Of a stretch of DNA of 64,000 bases, positions 54,367 through 63,505 are shown one piece after another; position 1 is the stretch's first letter; every line of letters starts with the position of its first letter. The notes below the pieces were generated by a model, which made no database searches, was not told where the DNA came from, and was given only the letters and a program-made list of their open reading frames with translations. A program made the translations under genes and the position numbers. This stretch comes from Flavobacterium sp. 9AF (lineage in GTDB: Bacteria > Bacteroidota > Bacteroidia > Flavobacteriales > Flavobacteriaceae): contig NZ_LR733556.1 in the NCBI RefSeq assembly GCF_902506265.1, positions 1,669,971 through 1,733,970 on the forward strand, given 5' to 3'.

Positions 54367-57300
54367 ATGAGTACTCAAAATACAGATAAAGAATTCAAAC
54401 TATCGTCGTGGGCCATCGAAAACAAGATGACCATATATGTATCGATGATAATGTTCTTAATTTTAGGTTTATCAGCATATTATAGTATGCCAAGAGAAGA
54501 TTTCCCAGAAATTAAAGAAACAAAAATATATATAAGTACAGTTTATCCTGGAAACACAGCTGAAGATATAGAACGACTAATTATCGATCCATTAGAAGAC
54601 GAAATTAGAAACGTAAGTAACGTAGTAAAAGTTTTATCCACTTCTCAAGAAGATTATGGAATCATTACCGTAGAGTTTGACGAAAAAATTACAGTTGAAG
54701 CTGCTAAACAAAAGGTTAAAGATAAAATCGACACCAAAATTGGTGGTGAAGATTGGCCTACTTTTAATGGTGCAAAAGTAGAACCTAATGTATTTGACTT
54801 AAACCTATCGGAAGAAGTTCCTATCATGAATATTAATATTCAAGGGGATTATCCTGTTGATAAATTAAAAGTTTTTGGTGAATATCTTGAAGATGAAATT
54901 GAAGCGCTTGATGAAATAAAACAAGTAGATATTCGTGGTGCTCAAGAAAAAGAAGTAGAAGTAGCTGTAGATATTTATAAAATGATGGCATCTAAAGTAA
55001 GTTTTGATGATGTTATCAATGCTATTAGAAATGGAAACGTAACCATGTCTGCTGGTAATTTAGTTGCCAATGGACAAAGGAGAACGATAAGAATTTTAGG
55101 TGAAGTAAATAATCCTGATGATTTAGAACATTTTGTTGTTAAAACTCAAGGTGGAGCCGTTTATCTAAAAGATATAGCAAAAGTTACTTTTAAAGATGTG
55201 GATAAAACTACTTATGCAAGAGAGTTTGGAAAAAGTGTCGTAATGCTTGACGTAAAAAAACGGGCAGGAAAAAATATGATTAATGCTGCTGAACAAATTA
55301 GAAAAATTGTGAAAGAAGCAGAAGAAAATTATTTCCCAAAAGACTTAAAAATTACTATTGCTAACGATCAATCTTCAAGAACATTAAATCAAGTAGATGA
55401 TTTAGTAAATAATATCATTTTTGGTATTATCCTAGTAGTAGGTGTTTTAATGTTTTTCTTAGGCTTTAGAAATGCCTTATTTGTAGGTTTTGCTATACCT
55501 ATGTCTATGTTTATGTCATTCATGATTCTTAATGCAATGGGATACACCATGAATACGATGATTCTCTTTGGGTTAATCATGGGATTAGGAATGCTAGTAG
55601 ATAATGGGATAGTGGTTGTTGAAAACGTCTATCGTTTAATGGAAGATGAAGGCATGAACAGAATTGATGCTGCAAAACAAGGAATTGGTGAGATTGCATG
55701 GCCAATTATCATTTCAACAGCAACAACTGTAGCTGCTTTCGTACCTCTTGGAATGTGGCCTGGTGTAATGGGTGAATTTATGATCTATTTCCCTATTACC
55801 TTATCTGTTGTATTAGGATCTTCCCTATTTGTAGCTATATTTTTCAATTCGGTAATGGTATCTCAATTTATGGATATCAATGAAAAGATATTATCTAAAA
55901 AAGCTTTAATCCGTTTGAGTCTTATTTTAGGTGGTTTTGGTGCACTTATTTTAGTAGCTGGTGGTGAAATGCGTGCTTTAGGATCAGTTATGATTTTTAC
56001 TGCCATTATGTTTTGGTTGTACAAATATGTTATTAAAGGATGGACTGTTTCTTTTCAAAATAGAATTCTAACAAAATGGGAAAACTGGTATGAAAGCGGA
56101 TTAAAATTCTTTTTATCTGGTAAAAGACCTTATTTTACCGTTGTAGGAATGCTATTAATGTTCTTTGTTATTTTAGGATTATACTTTGGATGGAGTGTAG
56201 GAAGTGGTCGTACAAAAGTGGAATTTTTTCCAGATAATACACCAAATCAAATTATAGTTTATATAGAATATCCTCAAGGAACAGATATTGCTAAGACAAA
56301 TGAAATTACAAATTCCATAGAAAAAAGAGTTTATGCAGTTTTAAATGACAAATCGATAATTAATCCTGATGATAAATCTAATTATCTTGTTGAAAGTGCT
56401 GTTTCTCAAGTAGGTGAAGGAGCTGGAAACCCTCAAACGGATGGTGGTTCTAATGCTGAGATGCCTCACAAAGGAAAAATAACCGTTTCCATGAGAGAAT
56501 ATAAATTTAGAAATGGATTAGATTCAGAAGACCTTCGTAGAAAAGTTCAAGAATCTTTAAAAGATATTTATCCTGGTGTTACTATTTCTGTAGAAAAAGA
56601 TGCTGTTGGTCCTCCTGCAGGGTATCCAATTAATATTGAAATCAAAGGTAAAGATTACAATGAGTTAATTGTTACTGCCGAAAAGATGAAAGATTTCTTA
56701 AACACAAAGAATATTCCTGGAGTAGAAGAATTAAAAGTAGACGTCAACAAAGACAAACCTGCCATGAGGGTTGTTGTTGATAGAGAAAAAGCAGGTGAAA
56801 TGGGTGTCTCAGCTGGTCAAGTGGGTAATCAATTGCGTCGTTCAATTTTTGGTGAAAAAGCAGGTATTTATAAAAAAGACGGTGAAGATTATGACATTTA
56901 TGTTCGCTTTAATGAAGACAACAGGTATAACAAAAGTGCTATTTTTAACCAAAACATCACTTTCAGAGACATGGCTAGTGGTCAAATCAAGGAAATTCCT
57001 GTTTCTACTGTTGCTACACAAAAAAACACCTCTTCGTTTAGTGCTATCAAACACAAACATTATGAAAGAGTGGTTGTTTTATATTCTGCCTTAGCTCCTG
57101 GATTTACAGACGCGAATGCAGTAGTAAAACAAATCAAAGCTGAAATGGGAACCTTTAAAAATATGCCTAAAGCAATCGATGTTGATTACACAGGGCAATT
57201 AGAAGAACAAGAAAAACAAATGAAATTCTTAATGGGTGCTTTAGTTACTGGTTTGTTCTTAATCTTTTTAATTTTAATTTTCCAATTTAACTCCGTTTCA

Positions 57301-57855
57301 AGACCAGGTATCATCATGGTAGCTGTATTTCTAAGTTTTATTGGTGTATTCTTAGGCTTAATGGTAACAGGATGGCCATTTGTTATTATGATGACCATGA
57401 TGGGAATTATCTCTTTAGCGGGAATTGTGGTAAATAATGGAGTGGTATTGCTCGATTATACGGATTTATTGATTACAAGAAGAAGAGAAGAATTAGGTTT
57501 ATCTAAAGACGAACAATTACAAAAAGAGGATATATTCAATGCAATTGTAACAGGTGGTAAAGCACGTTTACGCCCTGTATTGTTAACTGCAATTACCACA
57601 GTATTAGGTTTAATTCCTCTTGCTATAGGTTTTAATATCGATTTCTTTGGTTTGTTTGCAACAGGTAATCCTCATATTTACATGGGTGGTGATAACGTAA
57701 TTTTCTGGGGACCTTTAGCATGGACTGTAATTTTTGGTTTAATCTTTGCTACTTTCCTTACTTTAATAGTAGTTCCCGTTTTATTCTATTTAGTAAACCT
57801 TTTTAAAATTTGGTTGCGCAATAGAAACAATAAAAAAGAACTTATTACTGAATAA
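54367..57855 (+). CDS. RND efflux transporter permease (AcrB/MexF-like)
   Basis: 1162 residues, 12 TM segments and two large periplasmic loops. Seen: SMPREDFPEIKETKIYISTVYPG at the N-terminal porter domain, the TM4 relay motif GLGMLVDNGIVVVENVYR, and the second-half motif GIVVNNGVVLLDYTD. It has an extra hydrophobic insert near residues 515-565, which is common in Bacteroidota members. Substrates are likely drugs or other amphiphiles, given TetR control. Last gene of the four-gene unit. Confidence 0.96.
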   Translation: MSTQNTDKEFKLSSWAIENKMTIYVSMIMFLILGLSAYYSMPREDFPEIKETKIYISTVYPGNTAEDIERLIIDPLEDEIRNVSNVVKVLSTSQEDYGIITVEFDEKITVEAAKQKVKDKIDTKIGGEDWPTFNGAKVEPNVFDLNLSEEVPIMNINIQGDYPVDKLKVFGEYLEDEIEALDEIKQVDIRGAQEKEVEVAVDIYKMMASKVSFDDVINAIRNGNVTMSAGNLVANGQRRTIRILGEVNNPDDLEHFVVKTQGGAVYLKDIAKVTFKDVDKTTYAREFGKSVVMLDVKKRAGKNMINAAEQIRKIVKEAEENYFPKDLKITIANDQSSRTLNQVDDLVNNIIFGIILVVGVLMFFLGFRNALFVGFAIPMSMFMSFMILNAMGYTMNTMILFGLIMGLGMLVDNGIVVVENVYRLMEDEGMNRIDAAKQGIGEIAWPIIISTATTVAAFVPLGMWPGVMGEFMIYFPITLSVVLGSSLFVAIFFNSVMVSQFMDINEKILSKKALIRLSLILGGFGALILVAGGEMRALGSVMIFTAIMFWLYKYVIKGWTVSFQNRILTKWENWYESGLKFFLSGKRPYFTVVGMLLMFFVILGLYFGWSVGSGRTKVEFFPDNTPNQIIVYIEYPQGTDIAKTNEITNSIEKRVYAVLNDKSIINPDDKSNYLVESAVSQVGEGAGNPQTDGGSNAEMPHKGKITVSMREYKFRNGLDSEDLRRKVQESLKDIYPGVTISVEKDAVGPPAGYPINIEIKGKDYNELIVTAEKMKDFLNTKNIPGVEELKVDVNKDKPAMRVVVDREKAGEMGVSAGQVGNQLRRSIFGEKAGIYKKDGEDYDIYVRFNEDNRYNKSAIFNQNITFRDMASGQIKEIPVSTVATQKNTSSFSAIKHKHYERVVVLYSALAPGFTDANAVVKQIKAEMGTFKNMPKAIDVDYTGQLEEQEKQMKFLMGALVTGLFLIFLILIFQFNSVSRPGIIMVAVFLSFIGVFLGLMVTGWPFVIMMTMMGIISLAGIVVNNGVVLLDYTDLLITRRREELGLSKDEQLQKEDIFNAIVTGGKARLRPVLLTAITTVLGLIPLAIGFNIDFFGLFATGNPHIYMGGDNVIFWGPLAWTVIFGLIFATFLTLIVVPVLFYLVNLFKIWLRNRNNKKELITE

Positions 57856-57874
57856 TAATTTTAATTTAAACAAG

Positions 57875-57904
57875 AAAGCTCCGAATTAACGGAGCTTTTT
57901 TTAT
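57875..57904 (+). terminator. Terminator of the efflux operon
   Basis: AAAGCTCCG, loop AATTAA, CGGAGCTTT with a T-run. Confidence 0.9.
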
Positions 57905-57926
57905 TTTATAAAAAATTTATATAATA

Positions 57927-58979
57927 CTATACGTCATCAAAATCTACAAAAATTGAATCTGTTGTGGGTACAGCTTGACAAGATAAAACTAGGCCATCAG
58001 CAATTTCACCATCAGTTAGAATGGCATTTTTCTTCATTACAGCATTTCCTTCTTTCACCCTACAAATACAACTGCTACATACGCCACCTTGACAAGAATA
58101 AGGAGCGTCTATACCTTGTTTTAAAACCGCTTCTAAAATGGTTTGTTTCTGACTCATTTCAAATTCTGTTTCTTCATCATCTACTAGAACCTTAATCTTA
58201 GTATGTCCTTCTAATGTTGAAATACCTGAATTCTCATTGGTAGTTGTAGTGAATAATTCAAATTTAATGTCTTTCTCTGAAATATTATTTTCTTTTAAAA
58301 CATTGGAAACCAAATTAATCATTTCTTCTGGCCCACATAAATAATATTTATCAAAATCTTTCTCACTGTGTTTGTTTTTAATTATATAATTCACAGCCGA
58401 TTTATCAATTCTTCCAAACAATTCTCCATCAACATTAATTTTACTATATACATAATGTACAAAAAAACGACCTACATATTGTAAATGCAATTCTTGAAGC
58501 TGGTTGTGAAAAATAGTCTCTTCCACATTTTTATTACCATAAACCAAAACAAATGTGCTTTTTGGCTCACTTTCTAATACCGATTTTATAATTGACATTA
58601 TTGGCGTAATTCCACTTCCTGCAGCAAATGCAATATAATTTTTTTGTCTATCTGCTTGCGGTTCTAAAACGAATTTCCCTTCTGGTAACCCTACTTCAAT
58701 CACATTACCTTCTTTCAGGCTTTCATTGGCAAACTTTGAAAAAAAACCCGCTTTTACAGCTTTTACAGCTACTCTCAATTCACCACTTTTTGGAGAAGAA
58801 CAAATAGAATAAGCTCTTCTAACTTCTTGTCCGTCTAAGGTTAATTTCAACGTAACATATTGCCCTGCAACAAAATGATAAAAGGTCTTTAATTCTTCGG
58901 GTACATTAAATAATATTGACACTGCTGAAGCTGTTTCTCTTCTTATTTCTTTTACAACTAATTTATAGAATGTTGACAT
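57927..58979 (-). CDS. PaaE-like ferredoxin:NAD(P)H oxidoreductase
   Basis: 350 residues. FAD-binding domain (about 1-105; RRAYSICSSPKSGELRVAVK), NAD(P)-binding domain (AAGSGITPIMSIIKS and YYLCGPEEMINLV) and a C-terminal plant-type 2Fe-2S domain with Cys ligands in PYSCQGGVCSSCICRVKEG plus a later Cys (LVLSCQAVP). The domain order is that of the phenylacetyl-CoA epoxidase reductase PaaE, but no paa genes are nearby, so the partner is open. A TACTTTTG -7 box lies upstream. Confidence 0.93.
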   Translation of the reverse strand: MSTFYKLVVKEIRRETASAVSILFNVPEELKTFYHFVAGQYVTLKLTLDGQEVRRAYSICSSPKSGELRVAVKAVKAGFFSKFANESLKEGNVIEVGLPEGKFVLEPQADRQKNYIAFAAGSGITPIMSIIKSVLESEPKSTFVLVYGNKNVEETIFHNQLQELHLQYVGRFFVHYVYSKINVDGELFGRIDKSAVNYIIKNKHSEKDFDKYYLCGPEEMINLVSNVLKENNISEKDIKFELFTTTTNENSGISTLEGHTKIKVLVDDEETEFEMSQKQTILEAVLKQGIDAPYSCQGGVCSSCICRVKEGNAVMKKNAILTDGEIADGLVLSCQAVPTTDSIFVDFDDV

Positions 58980-58994
58980 TTATTTATTTTTTTA

Positions 58995-59002
58995 CAAAAG
59001 TA
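58995..59002 (-). promoter_or_regulatory. -7 promoter element for the PaaE-like reductase
   Basis: The minus strand reads TACTTTTG, a perfect TAnnTTTG box 15 nt before the ATG. Confidence 0.5.
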
Positions 59003-59092
59003 AGAAACAAAAACGGCTAACTAAGAGATAATTTTAAAAAAACGTAACATTTTAATAGTACTTGCTACCAATTAATAACCAACAAAAAAATT

Positions 59093-59638
59093 ATGATAAA
59101 ACAATTTCTTCAATTAGAATGGAAGGCATTTACTAGATCTTCTTCATTCTCCTCCAATCTCGTCTTAAAGATTTTTATGATTATTGGAGCTATTTATTTT
59201 ATTAGTTTATTTACAGGTTTAGGAATTGGTTGTTATTTTATTCTTAAAAAAACGGGTTTGGATCCTTTCTTAACAGTGAATAAATTAATTATCTATTATT
59301 TGGTACTTGATTTAATTATTCGGTTTTTTTTTCAAAAAATGCCAACCTTAACCATTCGACCATTATTAACTCAAAATATTAAGAAAAATAATATTGTTCA
59401 TTTTACATTAGGAAAAACAAGTATTTCATTTTTTAATTTCATTCATTGGTTTTTCTTTATTCCATTTTCAATTACATTGTATAAAAATGGTTTTTCAGCA
59501 GAAATATTTTTTTGGTGTATTAGTAGTTCATTTTCACTTAGTGCATCATCTTGTACACATGAATTAAAAGTCATTAAACCTATTAGAGCAAAACAGAAGA
59601 TGATATACTTTATTTTTTGTCTCATAAATGTATTCTAA
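59093..59638 (+). pseudogene. Truncated DUF5687-type ABC permease
   Basis: The first about 135 codons (MIKQFLQLEWKAFTRSSSF with two TM segments, GIGCYFILKK, and IPFSITLYKNGFS) match the start of the DUF5687 family, whose members are usually close to 490 residues and precede an ABC ATPase gene. Here the frame ends after 181 codons. Its last part, from about 59500, is the antisense of a convincing lipoprotein start on the minus strand. Neither the rest of the permease nor the ATPase is present. Best read as the 5' half of the gene left after a deletion. Confidence 0.7.
59443..59625 (-). pseudogene. Truncated lipoprotein facing the DUF5687 remnant
   Basis: 60 codons. A good lipoprotein signal (MRQKIKYIIFCFALIGLMTF, lipobox ending NSC at Cys23), then VQDDALSENELLIHQ, then a tail that is the antisense of the DUF5687 N-terminal region. 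Upstream on the minus strand lies a possible promoter (TTTTG and TACGTTTA). Most likely the 5' end of a longer lipoprotein gene that lost its remainder in the same deletion that truncated the permease. Confidence 0.5.
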
Positions 59639-59713
59639 AGTTAATAGTATTTCTTTTATAAACGTAAAAATAGCAATATTCGTACAAAATGCAGGCTAAT
59701 AAATCTACTTTTC

Positions 59714-60826
59714 TTATTCTTTAAACTCAAACCGCAATTGTATAGATATGCTTTTTTGTACGGGTTCGTCTATTTTTTTGGGTTCTTGGTTATTTAAATT
59801 ATGTAAGGATAAACCCAAAAGACGAACAGAATTTTTTAATCGCTCTTGGTACAACAACTCTTTTGCAATATCAATTAACAAATTTTTATCTGAAATATAG
59901 TAGGGTAGTGTTTTACTTCTAGTTTGAAGAGAAAAATCGGAATATTTTAATTTTAGAGTAATGGTTTTACCAGCAATTTTACTTTTTTGCAAGCGTTTTT
60001 CTAGTTCGTTCGCTATACTGATTATTTTTTCTTCTAAAAACACTTCTGAAGAGAGGTTTTCAAAAAAAGTACGTTCTGCTCCTACCGATTTAATCGTTCG
60101 ATTAGGCTTCACTTGACTGTTATGAATGCCTCTACAAATTTGATAATAATAGAGTCCGCTATTACTAAAATGTTTTTCTAGAAATTCCAATGGTTTTTGT
60201 TTCAAATCAAAGCCCGTAAAAATGCCTAATTGGTACATTTTTTCTGCTGTTACTTTTCCAATACCATAGAATTTTTTGATGTCTAGTTTTTCTAAAAAAG
60301 CTTCCACTTCGTTCGGATTGACCGTTTTTTGTCCGTTGGGTTTGTTGTAATCAGAAGCTACTTTAGCGACAAATTTATTGATGGAAATACCCGCAGAAGC
60401 AGTAAGTCCTACTTCTTCAAAAATGCGCTTTCTAATTTCCTGAGCGATTAAAGAAGCACTGGGATTGTTTTTTTTGTTTATGGTAACATCTAAATAGGCT
60501 TCATCTAAAGATAGCGGTTCTACCAAATCAGTATATTCAAAAAATATTTTTCTAATTTTTCTGGATATTTCTTTGTAGCGATCAAATCTAGGCTTCACAA
60601 AAATTAAATCAGGGCAATTGCGTTTGGCTTGTACACCACTCATGGCGCTACGTACTCCAAATTTACGTGCTTCATAGCTGGCTGCACTTACTACCCCACG
60701 CACTTCACTTCCACCAACAGCTAGAGGTTTTCCTTTCAAATCGGGATTATCCATTTGTTCCACAGAAGCATAAAAGGCATCCATGTCTATATGAATAATT
60801 TTTCGATATTGAATGGTTTCTTCCAT
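59714..60826 (-). CDS. dinB: DNA polymerase IV
   Basis: Y-family translesion polymerase, 370 residues. Metal-binding motifs: IHIDMDAFYASVEQ at the N-terminus and LSLDEAYLDVT near residue 103, with the SAGISINKFVAK palm motif and a helix-hairpin-helix KFYGIGKVTAEKMYQLG. The little-finger domain follows (GAERTFFENLSSEVF). Ends without an obvious beta-clamp motif of the QLxLF form; LQLRFEF near the C-terminus (IQLRFEFKE) may serve. Confidence 0.96.
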   Translation of the reverse strand: MEETIQYRKIIHIDMDAFYASVEQMDNPDLKGKPLAVGGSEVRGVVSAASYEARKFGVRSAMSGVQAKRNCPDLIFVKPRFDRYKEISRKIRKIFFEYTDLVEPLSLDEAYLDVTINKKNNPSASLIAQEIRKRIFEEVGLTASAGISINKFVAKVASDYNKPNGQKTVNPNEVEAFLEKLDIKKFYGIGKVTAEKMYQLGIFTGFDLKQKPLEFLEKHFSNSGLYYYQICRGIHNSQVKPNRTIKSVGAERTFFENLSSEVFLEEKIISIANELEKRLQKSKIAGKTITLKLKYSDFSLQTRSKTLPYYISDKNLLIDIAKELLYQERLKNSVRLLGLSLHNLNNQEPKKIDEPVQKSISIQLRFEFKE

Positions 60827-60929
60827 ACTACAAATTTAAAATATATTTTGGTTCCTTAACCGAATTTCAAGAATACGATTGCTCTTATTTAGAATCAAAT
60901 ACCTATTTTATTACAAAACAATAATTGGA

Positions 60930-62960
60930 TTAAAAAACTTTCTCTTTTAAAGGAAAAAAGAAATGCAAAGGCGCTTTTTTGAAGTAGTTCCAAATAGATT
61001 TATTAAGTAGTCTAAATTCCGAAAAAGGAATATTTCTAGAACGAAAAGCAAGTAACATGGATAATGAAAAACTAACAATAAAATTTACAAAACCAATACT
61101 TATAATTCCCAATATAGACCAAATAAATGTTTTTAAAGAAATAGCAAAATTACTTCCATACAAACCTAGCGCAAAATTACCGCTTGCAAATGTAATATGA
61201 CGTATATCTAAATTGAGTCCTAAAAAAACACCTATTGACCCTGTACTTCCCAAAAATATACCAAACCACATATTAGAAATAATTCCTGCCCAATTTCTAT
61301 CTACCCAATTTGCCATTTTTTTTGTTCTTTGAATTCCAAAAGTAAGTTTAAGCAATGGATTTTCCTGAATTCTATATGGTACTTGAAAATGTTTATTTCT
61401 ATTTGATATGCTTCCAGAAATAATGCCAGACAGAAATAAAAAAACTCCTGCAATTGCTGCATGTAGTAATGCTAAAGATGTAATAGGACTTAAATCGTTT
61501 ATTAATTTAGCTGCTTTTGTACTCGCTAAATTATGCCCCGTTAGAAAATGAAAAAACCAAATAATACACAAAGCTACTGGAAAGACAAATACAACATTAC
61601 CTACGAAAGCTATAAATTGCGTTCTAAAAATACGTGCAAATAGTTTCGCAAAACTATTATGCTTATTTGTCTCTTCTGATTTTGATTTTATGCCTTCATC
61701 TAACGTTTGTGCAATAGTTGCAGCAGTCATAGCAGGTTGTTTTGTGGCTAAAGTATAGCCAAGCAAAAAAATGATAATAAAACCTGAAGCATAATTTAAA
61801 CTATATAAAAAGGCATGCATAAAGTCTGAAACTTGCATTTTTAAAAAAATCAATTTAAAGAAACATAGAAACCCGACTATTATACCACCTCCCATTGCTG
61901 CATATAACATTTTAAAATATTCTTTATATCCATCAGTCGCATATTTTTGCCCTGTTTTTGCAGTATGTTGTGTAATTTCATAAGAAACTATTTGAGTACT
62001 TTCTAACAATAATTGCCTCACATTATATTTTATGCAATTGTATTTAATTAGTTTTAATAAAATTAGAATGCTATTTTTTTCTCTATCTTCCTCTCTATCA
62101 ACAATAACTAATTGCAAAATTTCTTTAAGACGAACCAATTGTTGTCTTATTCTTAATAAACTTTGATTAACCGACAAAGAAATGCCATATTTTGAACTAT
62201 TAAAGAATGCTTTGTTAATAAATTCATGACAAGCGGCATGTTGTTTTAAGACTCTTTTTATGATTACATCATTACTTCCTACAAAATGATTAGGATTATT
62301 TCGAAGGGCAATATATAATTTATTGATTTTTTTTTCTAAAGTTAAAAAAGGGGTTTCTAAACTAGCATATTCAGGCACCATTTTTATTACTTCATTTTCT
62401 AATGCCCTACCACTCATTCGTTGCGATAATAATTGCATAGCGATTACTATTTCAGATAAAGCAGTTTCTTTTTTTATTTGAGAATAAATATCTTCAACTT
62501 CTAACAGTTTAACCAATTTTTGGAGTTCTTCAAATGGAATTTTATTTATCCAAATTGGATCTGTACTCAAATAAAAAACTTGGTTAAGAACAAATTGTAA
62601 AGTATCTTTTTCTGGTTGGAAAGGTAAAATTTTATCAAAAATTCTATTTCTTACTTCACTAAAAAAATGATTATCATTAAGAATAGCTGCATCAGTAAGT
62701 AATCTTGAAAATTTGTTTCTCTTAATAATACTTCTGAGATATTGCTTTAAAATTATTTTATAATGTGGATTTTCTTCTAAGAAAACCAGTAATTCTGCAA
62801 TTGAAACAGTTTCAATCTCATCCGGATTTTTAGGTCTAAATACATGCACCAAATCAACTAAAAGAATGAGCTTATCATCGATTGCATCAAGATTTGAAAA
62901 ATGATTTTCAATTATTTCCCCAACTGATAATTTTCTTCTAAATTTATGTCTTATCTTCAT
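60930..62960 (-). CDS. PF10136 (SpcR/Gcr) family multipass membrane protein
   Basis: 676 residues. The N-terminal half is helical and soluble (to about 345); the C-terminal half has about seven TM segments (for example YAAMGGGIIVGFLCFFKLIF, ASGFIIIFLLGYTLA and FIAFVGNVVFVFPVALCIIW). This is the family called site-specific recombinase after Neisseria gcr, but the architecture is that of a membrane protein and no recombinase catalytic motif is visible. The true function is unknown. Confidence 0.85.
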   Translation of the reverse strand: MKIRHKFRRKLSVGEIIENHFSNLDAIDDKLILLVDLVHVFRPKNPDEIETVSIAELLVFLEENPHYKIILKQYLRSIIKRNKFSRLLTDAAILNDNHFFSEVRNRIFDKILPFQPEKDTLQFVLNQVFYLSTDPIWINKIPFEELQKLVKLLEVEDIYSQIKKETALSEIVIAMQLLSQRMSGRALENEVIKMVPEYASLETPFLTLEKKINKLYIALRNNPNHFVGSNDVIIKRVLKQHAACHEFINKAFFNSSKYGISLSVNQSLLRIRQQLVRLKEILQLVIVDREEDREKNSILILLKLIKYNCIKYNVRQLLLESTQIVSYEITQHTAKTGQKYATDGYKEYFKMLYAAMGGGIIVGFLCFFKLIFLKMQVSDFMHAFLYSLNYASGFIIIFLLGYTLATKQPAMTAATIAQTLDEGIKSKSEETNKHNSFAKLFARIFRTQFIAFVGNVVFVFPVALCIIWFFHFLTGHNLASTKAAKLINDLSPITSLALLHAAIAGVFLFLSGIISGSISNRNKHFQVPYRIQENPLLKLTFGIQRTKKMANWVDRNWAGIISNMWFGIFLGSTGSIGVFLGLNLDIRHITFASGNFALGLYGSNFAISLKTFIWSILGIISIGFVNFIVSFSLSMLLAFRSRNIPFSEFRLLNKSIWNYFKKAPLHFFFPLKEKVF

Positions 62961-63031
62961 TTTAGGAATGCATTGGTTAGATTAAAAATCATTTCTTAAA
63001 TTAGTCGAAATTATAAAATTAAATCGTACAA

Positions 63032-63505
63032 ATGGTTGAAATCGAACGCAAATTTTTAGTGAAATCGAACGCTTTTATTAAAGAAGCCGTAAAGCATAGT
63101 CGTATCGTACAAGGATACTTATCCAGTGTGCCTGAAAGAACTGTAAGAGTACGTATAAAAGGCCAAAACGGTTACTTAACTATAAAAGGAAAAAGCACTA
63201 ATTCTGGCATGACAAGAATGGAATGGGAAAAGGAAATTTCGGTTGAAGAAGCCGAACAATTATTAACGCTTTGTGAAAAAGGAATGATAGACAAAACCCG
63301 TTATGAGGTTATTGTTGGGGTACATGTTTTTGAAGTAGATATTTTTTCTGGTGAAAACCAAGGTTTAGTACTGGCTGAAATTGAACTTTTAAGAGAAGAT
63401 GAAACTTTTGAATATCCCGATTGGTTAGGAGAAGAAGTGACTACAGATGAACGTTATTATAACAGTTATTTGAGTAAAAACCCGTTTACCAATTGGAAAA
63501 ATTAA
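63032..63505 (+). CDS. CYTH domain protein (triphosphate tunnel metalloenzyme)
   Basis: 157 residues. Starts with the ExExK motif (VEIERKFLV), followed by RVRIKGQNGYLTIKGKS, EWEKEI, and EVDIFSGENQGLVLAEIEL. Members hydrolyse inorganic triphosphate or act on phosphorylated substrates. Small single-domain type like NE1496. Overlaps the convergent TetR gene by 4 nt. Confidence 0.93.
   Translation: MVEIERKFLVKSNAFIKEAVKHSRIVQGYLSSVPERTVRVRIKGQNGYLTIKGKSTNSGMTRMEWEKEISVEEAEQLLTLCEKGMIDKTRYEVIVGVHVFEVDIFSGENQGLVLAEIELLREDETFEYPDWLGEEVTTDERYYNSYLSKNPFTNWKN

Noticed and set aside
60930..62960. Annotation as a functional site-specific recombinase
   Set aside because: The family name comes from Neisseria gcr. 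The protein has many TM segments and no tyrosine- or serine-recombinase motifs, so it is listed by Pfam family only.
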